This document shows, piece by piece, positions 1 to 7,131 of a stretch of DNA of 64,000 nucleotides. The number at the start of each line of letters is the position of its first letter. Within the stretch, counting starts at the first letter, position 1. The stretch covers positions 489,501-553,500 of the forward strand of contig JACKOD010000003.1 of the NCBI GenBank assembly GCA_024234505.1, in the 5' to 3' direction. The translations under genes were made by a program, and so were the position numbers. Source of the stretch: Hahellaceae bacterium (GTDB lineage Bacteria > Pseudomonadota > Gammaproteobacteria > Pseudomonadales > Oleiphilaceae). The notes under the pieces are model-generated. The model ran no database searches, was not told where the DNA came from, and worked only from the letters and a program-made list of their open reading frames with translations.

Positions 1-314
1 ACAATCAATTACTGATTCCCATGCTGCTAAGAAATCGTGTCGATGTGGTTCCCATGAATACGGCGATGGCGCTATTTGAAGCCCGCCTTAACCAAACCCT
101 TCCCAAACTGGAATATCTACCTAAACCTATAAAAATTGATCACTACTACAACGCCTTCAGCAAGCATGGTTTTAGTCCGAAAGAACTGAACGATATTGTA
201 AAAGATTACAGCAAGATTCTTTCTCAGCTGATTGAAAATGGCGAGATAGATTCAATCTATTCCAAATATGGCACGACTCGTGTAACCGGAACAGAACAGG
301 CTAATAGACCTTGA
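1..314 (+). CDS. C-terminal part of a periplasmic solute-binding protein (SBP_bac_3-like), cut by the window edge
   Basis: The reading frame is open from base 3 to the stop at 312-314 with no stop before the first ATG at 21, so this is the 3' end of a longer gene. About 100 residues are visible. The pattern fits the last lobe of family-3 extracellular solute-binding proteins: a segment ending RVDVVPMN, then LEYLPK, and a terminal helix with ENGEIDSIYSKYG, resembling the usual dG.y..I..kYg ending of amino-acid-type binding proteins. Orphan binding proteins of this kind are common in marine gammaproteobacteria, and some work without an ABC permease. The ligand cannot be told from the fragment. 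Confidence 0.6.
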   Translation, partial: NQLLIPMLLRNRVDVVPMNTAMALFEARLNQTLPKLEYLPKPIKIDHYYNAFSKHGFSPKELNDIVKDYSKILSQLIENGEIDSIYSKYGTTRVTGTEQANRP

Positions 315-362
315 TTCAGGTACGCTATCGCCTCGAATTTCCTATATTCACAAGGCGTCGAA

Positions 363-791
363 ATGGAAATACTGCTGGTATTACTTCTTGGCATACCACT
401 GGGTCTATTTTGGGCGAAGTTGCGTAAGCAGCAACCCTATCGAAAAGACCCACGACACACAGCGCAGATTGAAGACTATGCGTTACGCCTTATGGAGGGC
501 GATCACTTTCAGGCGGAACTCCTGCGCGAACAGCCTTTTCAAAGACTTCTTTTGGCGCGTCTTTATCGCACGGATCACGCATTCGTATTGAGTCTGGCGA
601 TAAAAACTACAACGCCCGATGACCCACTGAGCGCAGAACGCGATGGTGAAATAGAAAAAACTTTTGCAGATTTAACTGCTTTAGTCGAGTATATGGCCCA
701 TTCTACGCCCTTCCGGCTATCTGATTTTTCGAAGAATGATTCGAGCGACGATAGGGATGTATTCAATCCTTCGGGTCAATCCGCCCCATAA
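363..791 (+). CDS. Small membrane-anchored protein of unknown function
   Basis: A 142-residue protein I do not recognise. Residues 2-18 form one hydrophobic segment (start MEILLVLLLGIPLG) followed by basic residues KLRKQQPYRK, which suggests an N-terminal anchor with the rest in the cytoplasm, or an uncleaved signal. The body is mixed and charged, with a helical middle (about 35-75), and the last 25 residues are polar and probably disordered. It starts 48 bases after the binding-protein gene and stops 21 bases before the VF530-like gene, so the three may be co-transcribed. No catalytic motif is visible. Confidence 0.55.
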   Translation: MEILLVLLLGIPLGLFWAKLRKQQPYRKDPRHTAQIEDYALRLMEGDHFQAELLREQPFQRLLLARLYRTDHAFVLSLAIKTTTPDDPLSAERDGEIEKTFADLTALVEYMAHSTPFRLSDFSKNDSSDDRDVFNPSGQSAP

Positions 792-812
792 GCTAATTAA
801 AGTGAGCCATTC

Positions 813-1265
813 ATGACCTCTGTGCAGGAAAACAATCCACTCCATGGTGTAACGCTGGAAAGCATGTTAACCACACTGGTAGAACGTTTGGGGTGGGAGT
901 TTCTTGCAGAGAAAATCGCAATTCAGTGCTTCCGACACGAACCGAGTATAAAATCAAGCCTGAAATTTTTGCGTCGTACTCCCTGGGCCAGAGAAAAAGT
1001 AGAAATGCTGTATCTTTGGAAAGTACTCAAAATCAAACCAAAACCAGCGCAAACTTCGCCCCGATCATCGACTGCTGGCAAGGCGCGTCCCGGTGCTAAA
1101 ACTAAACGCACGCCATCCGGCCGATCCCCTTCGCCATATGCCACAAATCGCACCCCTGCAAAAGCAACGAATCCGAAAACAGAAGGAAACCCGGTCAAGG
1201 TGCCTGACGACAGAGACAACCGTTCATCTGATCAGCCGGTAAACCGTACGATCTGGAAAAAATAG
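813..1265 (+). CDS. VF530-family DNA-binding protein with a long basic tail
   Basis: Residues 7-70 match the VF530/DUF2132 family closely: NNPLHGVTLE, then a segment around LVERLGWE, and SIKSSLKFLRRTPWAREKVE, the family signature. VF530 of Vibrio fischeri is a small helical protein reported to bind DNA; its cellular role is unclear. The usual protein is about 75-90 residues. This one continues to 150 with a tail rich in Lys, Arg, Pro, Ser and Thr (from about residue 78), which looks disordered and strongly basic and could add non-specific nucleic-acid binding. The ATG at 813 places the conserved domain at the usual distance from the start. Confidence 0.8.
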   Translation: MTSVQENNPLHGVTLESMLTTLVERLGWEFLAEKIAIQCFRHEPSIKSSLKFLRRTPWAREKVEMLYLWKVLKIKPKPAQTSPRSSTAGKARPGAKTKRTPSGRSPSPYATNRTPAKATNPKTEGNPVKVPDDRDNRSSDQPVNRTIWKK

Positions 1266-1527
1266 CACACAGAAAAGAGTTTCTGGTTAGGTAAATGCAC
1301 GTCGAAAAGATTTGTGGGAATAAGTAGGTAGGCGGCCCGTCTTCGGGGTGCTTTGGATTCCGTGGCTCGGCTATCGGGGCGAGGACTCCCCTCGATACAG
1401 CGTGATAGAGGCAAACGTCAACAACGCCTAAGGACTAGAAGCTTAAATTCTGAAATCACCTATGTTAGGCGAGGGTTACATCTGGCTACCAAAGGGGGTT
1501 CAATAGCCAGATGACCTCTGACGCGCA
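1266..1527. other. Hairpin-rich intergenic region between convergent genes
   Basis: No convincing gene. Several inverted repeats lie in a row: CCCG-TCTT-CGGG (1336-1347); TATCGGGG paired with CCCC-T-CGATA (1372-1397, one bulge); CGCCTAA (1425-1431) with TTAGGCG (1465-1471); and a perfect 10-bp stem at 1479-1513. The density of potential stems is unlike the other gaps here. It may hold a structured RNA or a composite terminator for the two converging genes; no known RNA family was recognised. Confidence 0.35.
1479..1513. repeat. Perfect 10-bp inverted repeat, 15-nt loop
   Basis: CATCTGGCTA (1479-1488) pairs exactly with TAGCCAGATG (1504-1513). It lies 15 bases beyond the stop of the minus-strand oxidoreductase. 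Neither strand has a T-run after the stem, so it is not a textbook intrinsic terminator; it could be an mRNA-stabilising 3' hairpin or part of a structured RNA. Confidence 0.6.
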
Positions 1528-2526
1528 TCAAGCAATCTGCAACACGCCTTTACCGTGGCTGCGTCCCGATGTCAGCCATTGGTAGGCTTCGTTAACCTCA
1601 TCAAGAGCGAAGCACTGGGAAAGTACGGGCCGGAGTTGGCCACTGCTTACCAAGTGACTGATTTGTGTTAAATCATGGGCTGAGCTACGCACCCATGCGT
1701 GGATATAGCGTTTGCGCTTTTCAAAAAGTTTTTTTATGGGGCCTGACAGGGGGGCGAGCATTGTCGCTATGTTGGCGACATTGGTGATGAGTACTCCCTC
1801 CGATGTCAGCAGGCTTTCAACATCACGATATCGCAAGTTTGCGGCTACGTCATAAATCAGATCAAAGGGGCCCGAGACTGTCGTCACGGGGGTTGTGCTG
1901 TAATCGATAACGTGGTCTGCGCCCAGTGATTGCACCAGCGTCATATTTCTTGCACTACAGGTTGCGGTGACCGTTGCTCCCAAGGCCTTGGCAATTTGTA
2001 CTGCAAGGCTTCCGACACCTCCTGAACCACCATTAATTAATACGTTTGGCGCACGTTGTGTAGGATGGATGGCAGATAGTAAGGGGTGCAGCGCTTGCCA
2101 CGCCGTGAGTGCGGCCAGCGGAAGGGATGCGGCCTCCGGATGGGTTAGACCGGACGGTTTGAGAGCGAGTGTGTCTTCACGCGTTACCGCGTACTCTGCA
2201 TAGGCTCCGGGTCGGGCAAAGCCGTTACAGGCCGGCTTTACGTTAGCGTCCATCATACCAAACACTTCATCGCCCACCTTGAACTGACTGACATTTTCGC
2301 CAACGGCAGTGACCACACCGGAAATATCGTTGCCAAGCACCATAGGAAATTTCAGGGGGTGTATCCAGCGAAGTTCGCCGTTACGTATTTTGTAGTCCAG
2401 CGGATTCAGGCTTGCTGCCATCACCTTGACCTGAACCTGATTCGGTGCGGGGAGTGGAACAGGGAAATCATGTTGAATAATTAGTTGCTCTGCCAAACCA
2501 TAGTGCGTCAAGATAGCGGCTTTCAT
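1528..2526 (-). CDS. Zinc-free MDR-superfamily oxidoreductase (quinone-reductase-like)
   Basis: A 332-residue medium-chain dehydrogenase/reductase. The N-terminal GroES-like domain shows SLNPLDYKIRNG and the segment around VLGNDISGVVTAVG, and the Rossmann domain has the NADPH-binding loop GGSGGVGS at 166-173. The Cys/His/Glu zinc ligands of classical alcohol dehydrogenases are absent, which points to the quinone oxidoreductase / zeta-crystallin-like branch. Members reduce quinones, enones or related electrophiles with NAD(P)H in the cytoplasm; the substrate cannot be assigned. It stands alone, divergent from the EamA exporter with a gap of about 130 bases. Confidence 0.85.
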   Translation of the reverse strand: MKAAILTHYGLAEQLIIQHDFPVPLPAPNQVQVKVMAASLNPLDYKIRNGELRWIHPLKFPMVLGNDISGVVTAVGENVSQFKVGDEVFGMMDANVKPACNGFARPGAYAEYAVTREDTLALKPSGLTHPEAASLPLAALTAWQALHPLLSAIHPTQRAPNVLINGGSGGVGSLAVQIAKALGATVTATCSARNMTLVQSLGADHVIDYSTTPVTTVSGPFDLIYDVAANLRYRDVESLLTSEGVLITNVANIATMLAPLSGPIKKLFEKRKRYIHAWVRSSAHDLTQISHLVSSGQLRPVLSQCFALDEVNEAYQWLTSGRSHGKGVLQIA

Positions 2527-2653
2527 ATTTATCCCTATTGTTTATATCCGTGTAAGTTGTTTATGCCCATGCAATTGCTGATCGTTTTAGGCATGGTAAC
2601 GAGTATGTCAGTTAATAGTGAAGGTCTGTGTGATTCCCTTTAAAAAAATAGAT

Positions 2654-3499
2654 ATGGACCCAGCAACACGAAAAGGCATACTCATGATGCTGTTTTGTGT
2701 ACTGGTGACTGCGCTGGCCGGTGCCGCGACAAAACATGTTTCCGAAACGGTGCCAGTCTCTACCGTAGTGTTTGCTCAGTACTTCATTGCGCTTTTGCTT
2801 ATCTTACCCGGTGCGCTCAGGCAAGGCTGGCGCTCACTGTATACACCGCGTGCAGGGGTGCACACAATACGTGGCGCGAGCGGCTGGTTGTGTTTTTATT
2901 TTTATTATTTAGCCATTAGTAAAATCCCTCTGGTAGAAGCGTCATTACTCAGGGCGGCGTCGCCGATTTGTGTGCCTGTGATTCTTCTGTTGATGAAAAC
3001 TGAATCCTTTTCTGCCAAACGTTGGTGGCCGGTGCTCGTCGGTTTGGCGGGAGTGAGCCTTATTCTTAAGCCGGAATCGGGCACTATCAGTATTTGGCAT
3101 CTTGTGGGATTTATGTCGGCCGTTACGCTCGCACTTTCTATGGTGCTTACACGAGAGCTGGCGCTGGTTGAGCCGGGATCAAGAATTCTTTTTTACTACT
3201 TCCTAATTTCGCTAATTTGCAGTACACCAATGATGCTGCTGGAGTGGCAGCAGCCAAATGCGCGGGAATTATGCTGGCTGTTAGCGATTGGCGGCGGCGT
3301 CTATTGGGCTTTGAAGTTGTATACAGAGGCCTATCGTCTGGCAAAGGCGGCGATCGTTTCACCATTCAGCTATTTTGGCGTCGTATTTTCCGGCATGCTT
3401 GGCTGGATGGTCTGGGGGCAAATCCCGGACGGATGGGCATTGATGGGAATATGTCTGGTAATTGCGGGTGGCGTGTGGACGGTCAGTCTTTCGAACTGA
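2654..3499 (+). CDS. EamA/DMT-superfamily transporter
   Basis: About 281 residues with roughly ten hydrophobic segments arranged as two EamA repeats (about 5-140 and 150-280 from the chosen start). These inner-membrane proteins usually export amino acids, metabolites or drugs; the substrate is unknown. I prefer the ATG at 2654 (protein begins MDPATRKG, typical for the family). A GTG at 2618 would add 12 residues without a clear ribosome site. An ATG at 2684, preceded by AAAGG, is the other candidate but would trim the first helix. Confidence 0.8.
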   Translation: MDPATRKGILMMLFCVLVTALAGAATKHVSETVPVSTVVFAQYFIALLLILPGALRQGWRSLYTPRAGVHTIRGASGWLCFYFYYLAISKIPLVEASLLRAASPICVPVILLLMKTESFSAKRWWPVLVGLAGVSLILKPESGTISIWHLVGFMSAVTLALSMVLTRELALVEPGSRILFYYFLISLICSTPMMLLEWQQPNARELCWLLAIGGGVYWALKLYTEAYRLAKAAIVSPFSYFGVVFSGMLGWMVWGQIPDGWALMGICLVIAGGVWTVSLSN

Positions 3500-3500
3500 C

Positions 3501-3534
3501 TTCCTTCCCATGCCGGAGGGTGACCGGGAAGGAA
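3501..3534. terminator. 9-bp hairpin between convergent genes
   Basis: TTCCTTCCC (3501-3509) pairs perfectly with GGGAAGGAA (3526-3534) around a 16-nt loop, two bases after the exporter stop and 19 bases from the end of the convergent CBS gene. There is no T-run, so termination is inferred from position only. Confidence 0.4.
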
Positions 3535-3552
3535 ATCTGAGGCTATGGCGCG

Positions 3553-3969
3553 CTATTTGCGTTTGCTTGAAATCCGCGATTTGCTTAGGGCTTTAAGTAC
3601 ATCCGCGCGAGTGATAATGCCGATAATTTCACCATCTTCTACGACGGGATACATTTTTGGTCGCTTGCCCATCATTTCTTCTGCCAGTTTTAAAATATCG
3701 GTATCAGGTGAAATGGAAAGCGGGTTCGTGCGCATGATATCGCTGGCAACCTGGTGATCCTGACTGTAATAGCTGTCGTTAAGCATCTCTTTGATGCAAT
3801 CTTTTTCCGTGATAAAACCGATCAGTTTTCGGTTCTCATCCACCACGGGGGCACCCACCAGATGATTTTTCATCAAGGTTTTAACGACCTCTTCGACACT
3901 GGTTGTGGCTTTGAATGTGTGTGTCACAGGCTTCATATGGTCTCTGACCAGGATGTCCGGTTTTGTCAT
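3553..3969 (-). CDS. Tandem CBS-domain protein
   Basis: A stand-alone CBS pair of 138 residues. CBS1 (about 8-60) contains HLVGAPVVDENRKLIGFIT and CBS2 (about 75-130) contains MYPVVEDGEIIGIITRADVL, the typical strand-helix pattern that binds adenosyl ligands such as AMP or ATP. No enzyme domain is attached, so it probably works as an adenylate-sensing regulator; the partner is unknown. I chose the ATG at 3969 because AGAGGA lies five bases upstream of it; an ATG at 3975 touches that ribosome site and an upstream start would hide it. Confidence 0.8.
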   Translation of the reverse strand: MTKPDILVRDHMKPVTHTFKATTSVEEVVKTLMKNHLVGAPVVDENRKLIGFITEKDCIKEMLNDSYYSQDHQVASDIMRTNPLSISPDTDILKLAEEMMGKRPKMYPVVEDGEIIGIITRADVLKALSKSRISSKRK

Positions 3970-4372
3970 TGTCATTCCTCTGTATTCTCTGAACAGCACC
4001 AGTGACGGTGTTTCTAATTTATTTTTAGCAGGTAATTGCCTCTGCTTTCTTGTTTTTCTTGAAGCCGGTAGGGGTTCCTTTTATGCGCGAATTTCGCTGC
4101 CATGTCAGCTTAAAATCTGCCACAAATTATCGACCTGATTTTGGTCAAATTTACTTAAACTAAAGTGATAGATTTGCAAATTTTTTACAGATGACATGAG
4201 ATAGCATGATTATTGATATCAGGTATTCACCTCCATATTAATGTGACGAGTAAAGAATGCTTGAAAACGTACGATAACTTGAGTATTGAATGTAAAAATA
4301 AATACTTTTCACGTTAGACGTTATCCGCACACATTGAATGTGTTCTCAGCGGTTTGAGTTGGACAGATAAAC
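3970..4372. other. AT-rich divergent intergenic region
   Basis: About 400 bases without a gene between the divergent CBS and two-TM protein genes. It is clearly AT-rich, especially 4130-4320, as expected for promoters on both strands. I see no confident -35/-10 pair, repeat or RNA. Confidence 0.4.
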
Positions 4373-5401
4373 ATGGCAGCAGCGAATCAGGCAGCAGAGA
4401 CGAATGGCACTCCAGGTGGGGCGAGACAGCGTTCCGATCTCCAGAAAAAGCTCGACCGGGAGTTGGTTGAAGCGGTGTTGTCGCGTGATAAACAACCCGC
4501 CGCTATCCCCGAGACGGCAAGACCGCGGGCGAGCGCTGAGCCTAAAGAGGAAAAGCCCCAACCCGTAAGCGCCGGGGCCGCCGCCTATAAGCCGAATGTG
4601 AAAGGCACGGCATCCGTTAGTCCGAATGGTAACAATGCATCAACATCTGTGATGAAACCAAAGTCAGGCTTGCCTGCAGTGGAGTCCGGTACGGAGGAGT
4701 TCACTGAGCGCGTGGATGCCACTCCCGATCCTGAAGTTGACCGGGCACAGGAGTTAATTGCTAAAATTGCAGAACAGAAAAGACTGCGCCGCATTTTGAT
4801 GGAGTGTTCGGCTATTCTGGCCGTCAATCACGAATTTCTGCGTTTAGAAGGTTACCCTGACAATCTTACCGTGGCGAAAGCGACTCAAATCAGGGATATC
4901 TGGGTCACCTGTATGGCTGTCTGCGGGTGCATTGGGTTAGCAGGGTTTTCGGGTTGGGTTCCGGCATGGCTTGCGGGAAGCGGATTTGGTTTGCTTTGCC
5001 TAATGGCCTTGTTTTGGATAGGGCCCATACGCCATCTTATTTTTAAAGGTAGTACGCTTAGAGAACTGCTGGCTGTGCGAAAGCAGCTAGAGTTCAGAGC
5101 CTTTAATCATATTCGTCTTATCGAGGGTGATGCCGGACTGGCTTGGCGGTTCAATGAGATGGAGCCCTATAATAGTCAGCTCAATCGCCGGCTCTACAAG
5201 GGGCTAATGAATGCCTCCCGCAAAAGTTATCTGCTTAGTTTAATGAAATCCCGTAAACACATACTGCTCTACCAACAATTTGTGATGGAAGCAGAGAAGG
5301 CCTATCAGCGCGCCCAAAAGGAATACATGAAGGTGCATTTCAGTCTGCTGGATCAGGGCGCACTCGATAACGAGCCGACACTAATGTCTGGCTTACCTTA
5401 A
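4373..5401 (+). CDS. Unrecognised protein: disordered N-terminus, two TM helices, C-terminal helical domain
   Basis: 342 residues, no family recognised. Residues 1-120 are low-complexity (Ala, Pro, Lys, Glu) and probably disordered. A helical stretch (about 120-170) leads into two close transmembrane segments (about 175-193 and 198-218) separated by GWVPAWLAGSG. The remaining 120 residues are Arg/Lys/Glu-rich helices, probably coiled, ending in an acidic tail. With a short TM hairpin and both long ends charged, N- and C-termini are likely cytoplasmic. The ATG at 4373 is the first in frame. It precedes amt by 300 bases but is separated from it by the NtrC/sigma-54 region, so it is probably a separate transcription unit. 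Confidence 0.65.
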   Translation: MAAANQAAETNGTPGGARQRSDLQKKLDRELVEAVLSRDKQPAAIPETARPRASAEPKEEKPQPVSAGAAAYKPNVKGTASVSPNGNNASTSVMKPKSGLPAVESGTEEFTERVDATPDPEVDRAQELIAKIAEQKRLRRILMECSAILAVNHEFLRLEGYPDNLTVAKATQIRDIWVTCMAVCGCIGLAGFSGWVPAWLAGSGFGLLCLMALFWIGPIRHLIFKGSTLRELLAVRKQLEFRAFNHIRLIEGDAGLAWRFNEMEPYNSQLNRRLYKGLMNASRKSYLLSLMKSRKHILLYQQFVMEAEKAYQRAQKEYMKVHFSLLDQGALDNEPTLMSGLP

Positions 5402-5408
5402 TACTGAA

Positions 5409-5425
5409 TGCGCCAACATGGTGCA
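5409..5425 (+). promoter_or_regulatory. NtrC-binding site
   Basis: TGCGCCAACATGGTGCA matches the NtrC pattern TGCACY-N5-GGTGCA at all fixed positions but one. Its centre is about 130 bases upstream of the predicted sigma-54 start, a normal distance for an NtrC enhancer. Further TGGTGC half-sites lie at 5439, 5573 and 5657. It begins eight bases after the previous stop codon. Confidence 0.75.
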
Positions 5426-5520
5426 CCGTAGATCATAATGGTGCGTTATTTTTGATTTATAGTCTAATATTTCAATGTCTTGCTCCGCTTTGCCCTGTAT
5501 TAATGCGCATAGTTAAATTG

Positions 5521-5536
5521 TGGCTTGATTATTGCT
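5521..5536 (+). promoter_or_regulatory. Sigma-54 (RpoN) promoter of the ammonium transporter
   Basis: TGGCTTGATTATTGCT has the invariant GG (5522-5523) and GC (5534-5535) separated by exactly ten bases and fits TGGCACG-N4-TTGCW well. The start of transcription would be near 5547, giving a leader of about 158 nt before amt. With the upstream NtrC site it predicts expression under nitrogen limitation. Confidence 0.75.
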
Positions 5537-5704
5537 TTATCGTGGGGCGTTAATTCATTATACGACTTGGAGTGGTGCATAAGGTGAATAATTTATGCCT
5601 CATTTGCGCGCTTTAACGTATTAAATTTCAATTGGATAGAGCTAAATGGCATACATTGGTGCGTTTGTGTCAATGGTTGGCCTGTTGAATCGAGACTATT
5701 TGTA

Positions 5705-7000
5705 ATGATTAAAAAGACCCTCATGGCCTCACTATTAGGTTTTCCAGCGCTGGCGGTAGCCGGGGAAACTGCGATAAATGGCGCGGACACCGCATGGATT
5801 CTGACGTCTTCTGCGTTAGTGCTGTTTATGACACTCCCTGGTCTGGCACTTTTTTACGGTGGACTGGTGCGCACCAAAAACGTGCTTTCAGTGTTGATGC
5901 AGTGCTTTGCGATTGCCGGCGTCGCGTCAATACTTTGGTTTGTGGCGGGGTATAGTCTGGCGTTTACCGAGGGGAGTAACTGGATTGGTGATTTAAGCAA
6001 GGTCATGCTGTCGGGTGTGGGTCCTGGCTCCGTTTCGGGTACGATTCCTGAGCCACTGTTTATGTTGTTCCAGATGACCTTTGCAGTCATTACACCTGCG
6101 CTGATTGTGGGTGGGTTTGCGGAGAGAATGCGTTTTTCCGCGATGCTTATATTTAGTGCGTTATGGCTTATGCTGGTTTATGTACCTGTAACCCATTGGG
6201 TTTGGGGTGGTGGATGGTTGCAAGATATGGGGCTCTATGACTTTGCCGGCGGTACAGTCGTACATATCACCGCAGGTGTAGCGGCGTTGGTTGCCGCTAT
6301 TGTTTTGGGCCCTAGAAAAGGCTTCCCAACAACGGCGATGCCACCTCACAATATGACCATGACCGTTACAGGAGCCGGAATGTTGTGGGTTGGCTGGTTT
6401 GGCTTTAATGGTGGAAGTGCACTGGGTGCCAATGGGTCAGCAGCCATGGCTATTCTCGTAACGCATATCTCGGCAGCAACCGGCACGTTGGTTTGGACGT
6501 TTATTGAATGGAAGCGTTTTGGTAAGCCCAGTGCATTGGGAGCCGTCACCGGAATGGTGGCAGGATTGGGCACCATTACACCGGCCTCTGGTTTTGTGGG
6601 GCCCGGGGGGGCATTGATTATCGGGTTGCTGGCGGGCTTTGTCTGTTTCTATGCGACTCAATTTATCAAACGTACGCTTAAAATAGATGATTCACTGGAT
6701 GTATTTCCTGTGCACGGTGTCGGCGGCATTCTGGGGACATTGTTGGCGGGTATTTTTTCCTCTACCGGATTAGGTGTGTTCAGTGGTTACGGTTTTGCGG
6801 CAAGCGCGGGTATCGAAACCATGGGTGGGCAGTTATGGGTTCAGTTTATTGGGGTGATTGCGACCTTTGCGTTTACTGCGGTCGTGACCTATGGGTTGCT
6901 CAAGCTGGTTTCACTGATGACTTCATTGCGGGTATCTGAAGAGCAGGAAGTTGAAGGTCTGGATGTCGCAATGCACGAGGAAAAAGGTTATTACCTCTAA
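5705..7000 (+). CDS. amtB: Ammonium transporter (Amt/Mep/Rh family)
   Basis: 431 residues with a cleavable signal (MIKKTLMASLLGFPALAVAG) and about eleven transmembrane helices. Family landmarks are present: LFYGGLVRTKNVLSVLMQ early on, the first pore histidine in VVHITAG and the second in FPVHGVGGILGT. Amt trimers carry ammonium across the inner membrane. The C-terminal cytoplasmic tail, where GlnK binds in relatives, is present but short (about 30 residues). No glnK lies beside it, whereas glnK-amtB pairing is the common order, so the PII partner must be encoded elsewhere. Regulation is predicted from the NtrC and sigma-54 sites upstream, and a strong terminator follows. Confidence 0.95.
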   Translation: MIKKTLMASLLGFPALAVAGETAINGADTAWILTSSALVLFMTLPGLALFYGGLVRTKNVLSVLMQCFAIAGVASILWFVAGYSLAFTEGSNWIGDLSKVMLSGVGPGSVSGTIPEPLFMLFQMTFAVITPALIVGGFAERMRFSAMLIFSALWLMLVYVPVTHWVWGGGWLQDMGLYDFAGGTVVHITAGVAALVAAIVLGPRKGFPTTAMPPHNMTMTVTGAGMLWVGWFGFNGGSALGANGSAAMAILVTHISAATGTLVWTFIEWKRFGKPSALGAVTGMVAGLGTITPASGFVGPGGALIIGLLAGFVCFYATQFIKRTLKIDDSLDVFPVHGVGGILGTLLAGIFSSTGLGVFSGYGFAASAGIETMGGQLWVQFIGVIATFAFTAVVTYGLLKLVSLMTSLRVSEEQEVEGLDVAMHEEKGYYL

Positions 7001-7046
7001 GCTGCTTAAGGTGGCTTTATGGCTTGACCATCAGGTATTCTGATCG

Positions 7047-7082
7047 AAAAAAAGGGGAGGCGAGTAGCGATCCCCTTTTTTT
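7047..7082. terminator. Bidirectional intrinsic terminator
   Basis: A perfect 12-bp stem, AAAAAAAGGGGA (7047-7058) with TCCCCTTTTTTT (7071-7082), around a 12-nt loop. The A- and T-runs make it work on either strand; it separates amt from the convergent GspE-like gene. Confidence 0.9.
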
Positions 7083-7131
7083 GGTTAGATTGATTTATAT
7101 ATTGTTTAAGACGGGGCTTGCATACTCGCTT

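Noticed and set aside
5573..5663. Additional NtrC sites at TGGTGCA (5573) and TGGTGCG (5657)
   Set aside because: Only half-sites without a partner arm at the right distance, and downstream of the predicted transcription start.
5641..5666. Second sigma-54 promoter (TGGCATACATTGGTGC)
   Set aside because: GG to GC distance is eleven bases, one too many.
5593..5790. 65-residue minus-strand frame over the amt start
   Set aside because: Covers the amt leader and signal peptide region on the opposite strand, without a ribosome site.
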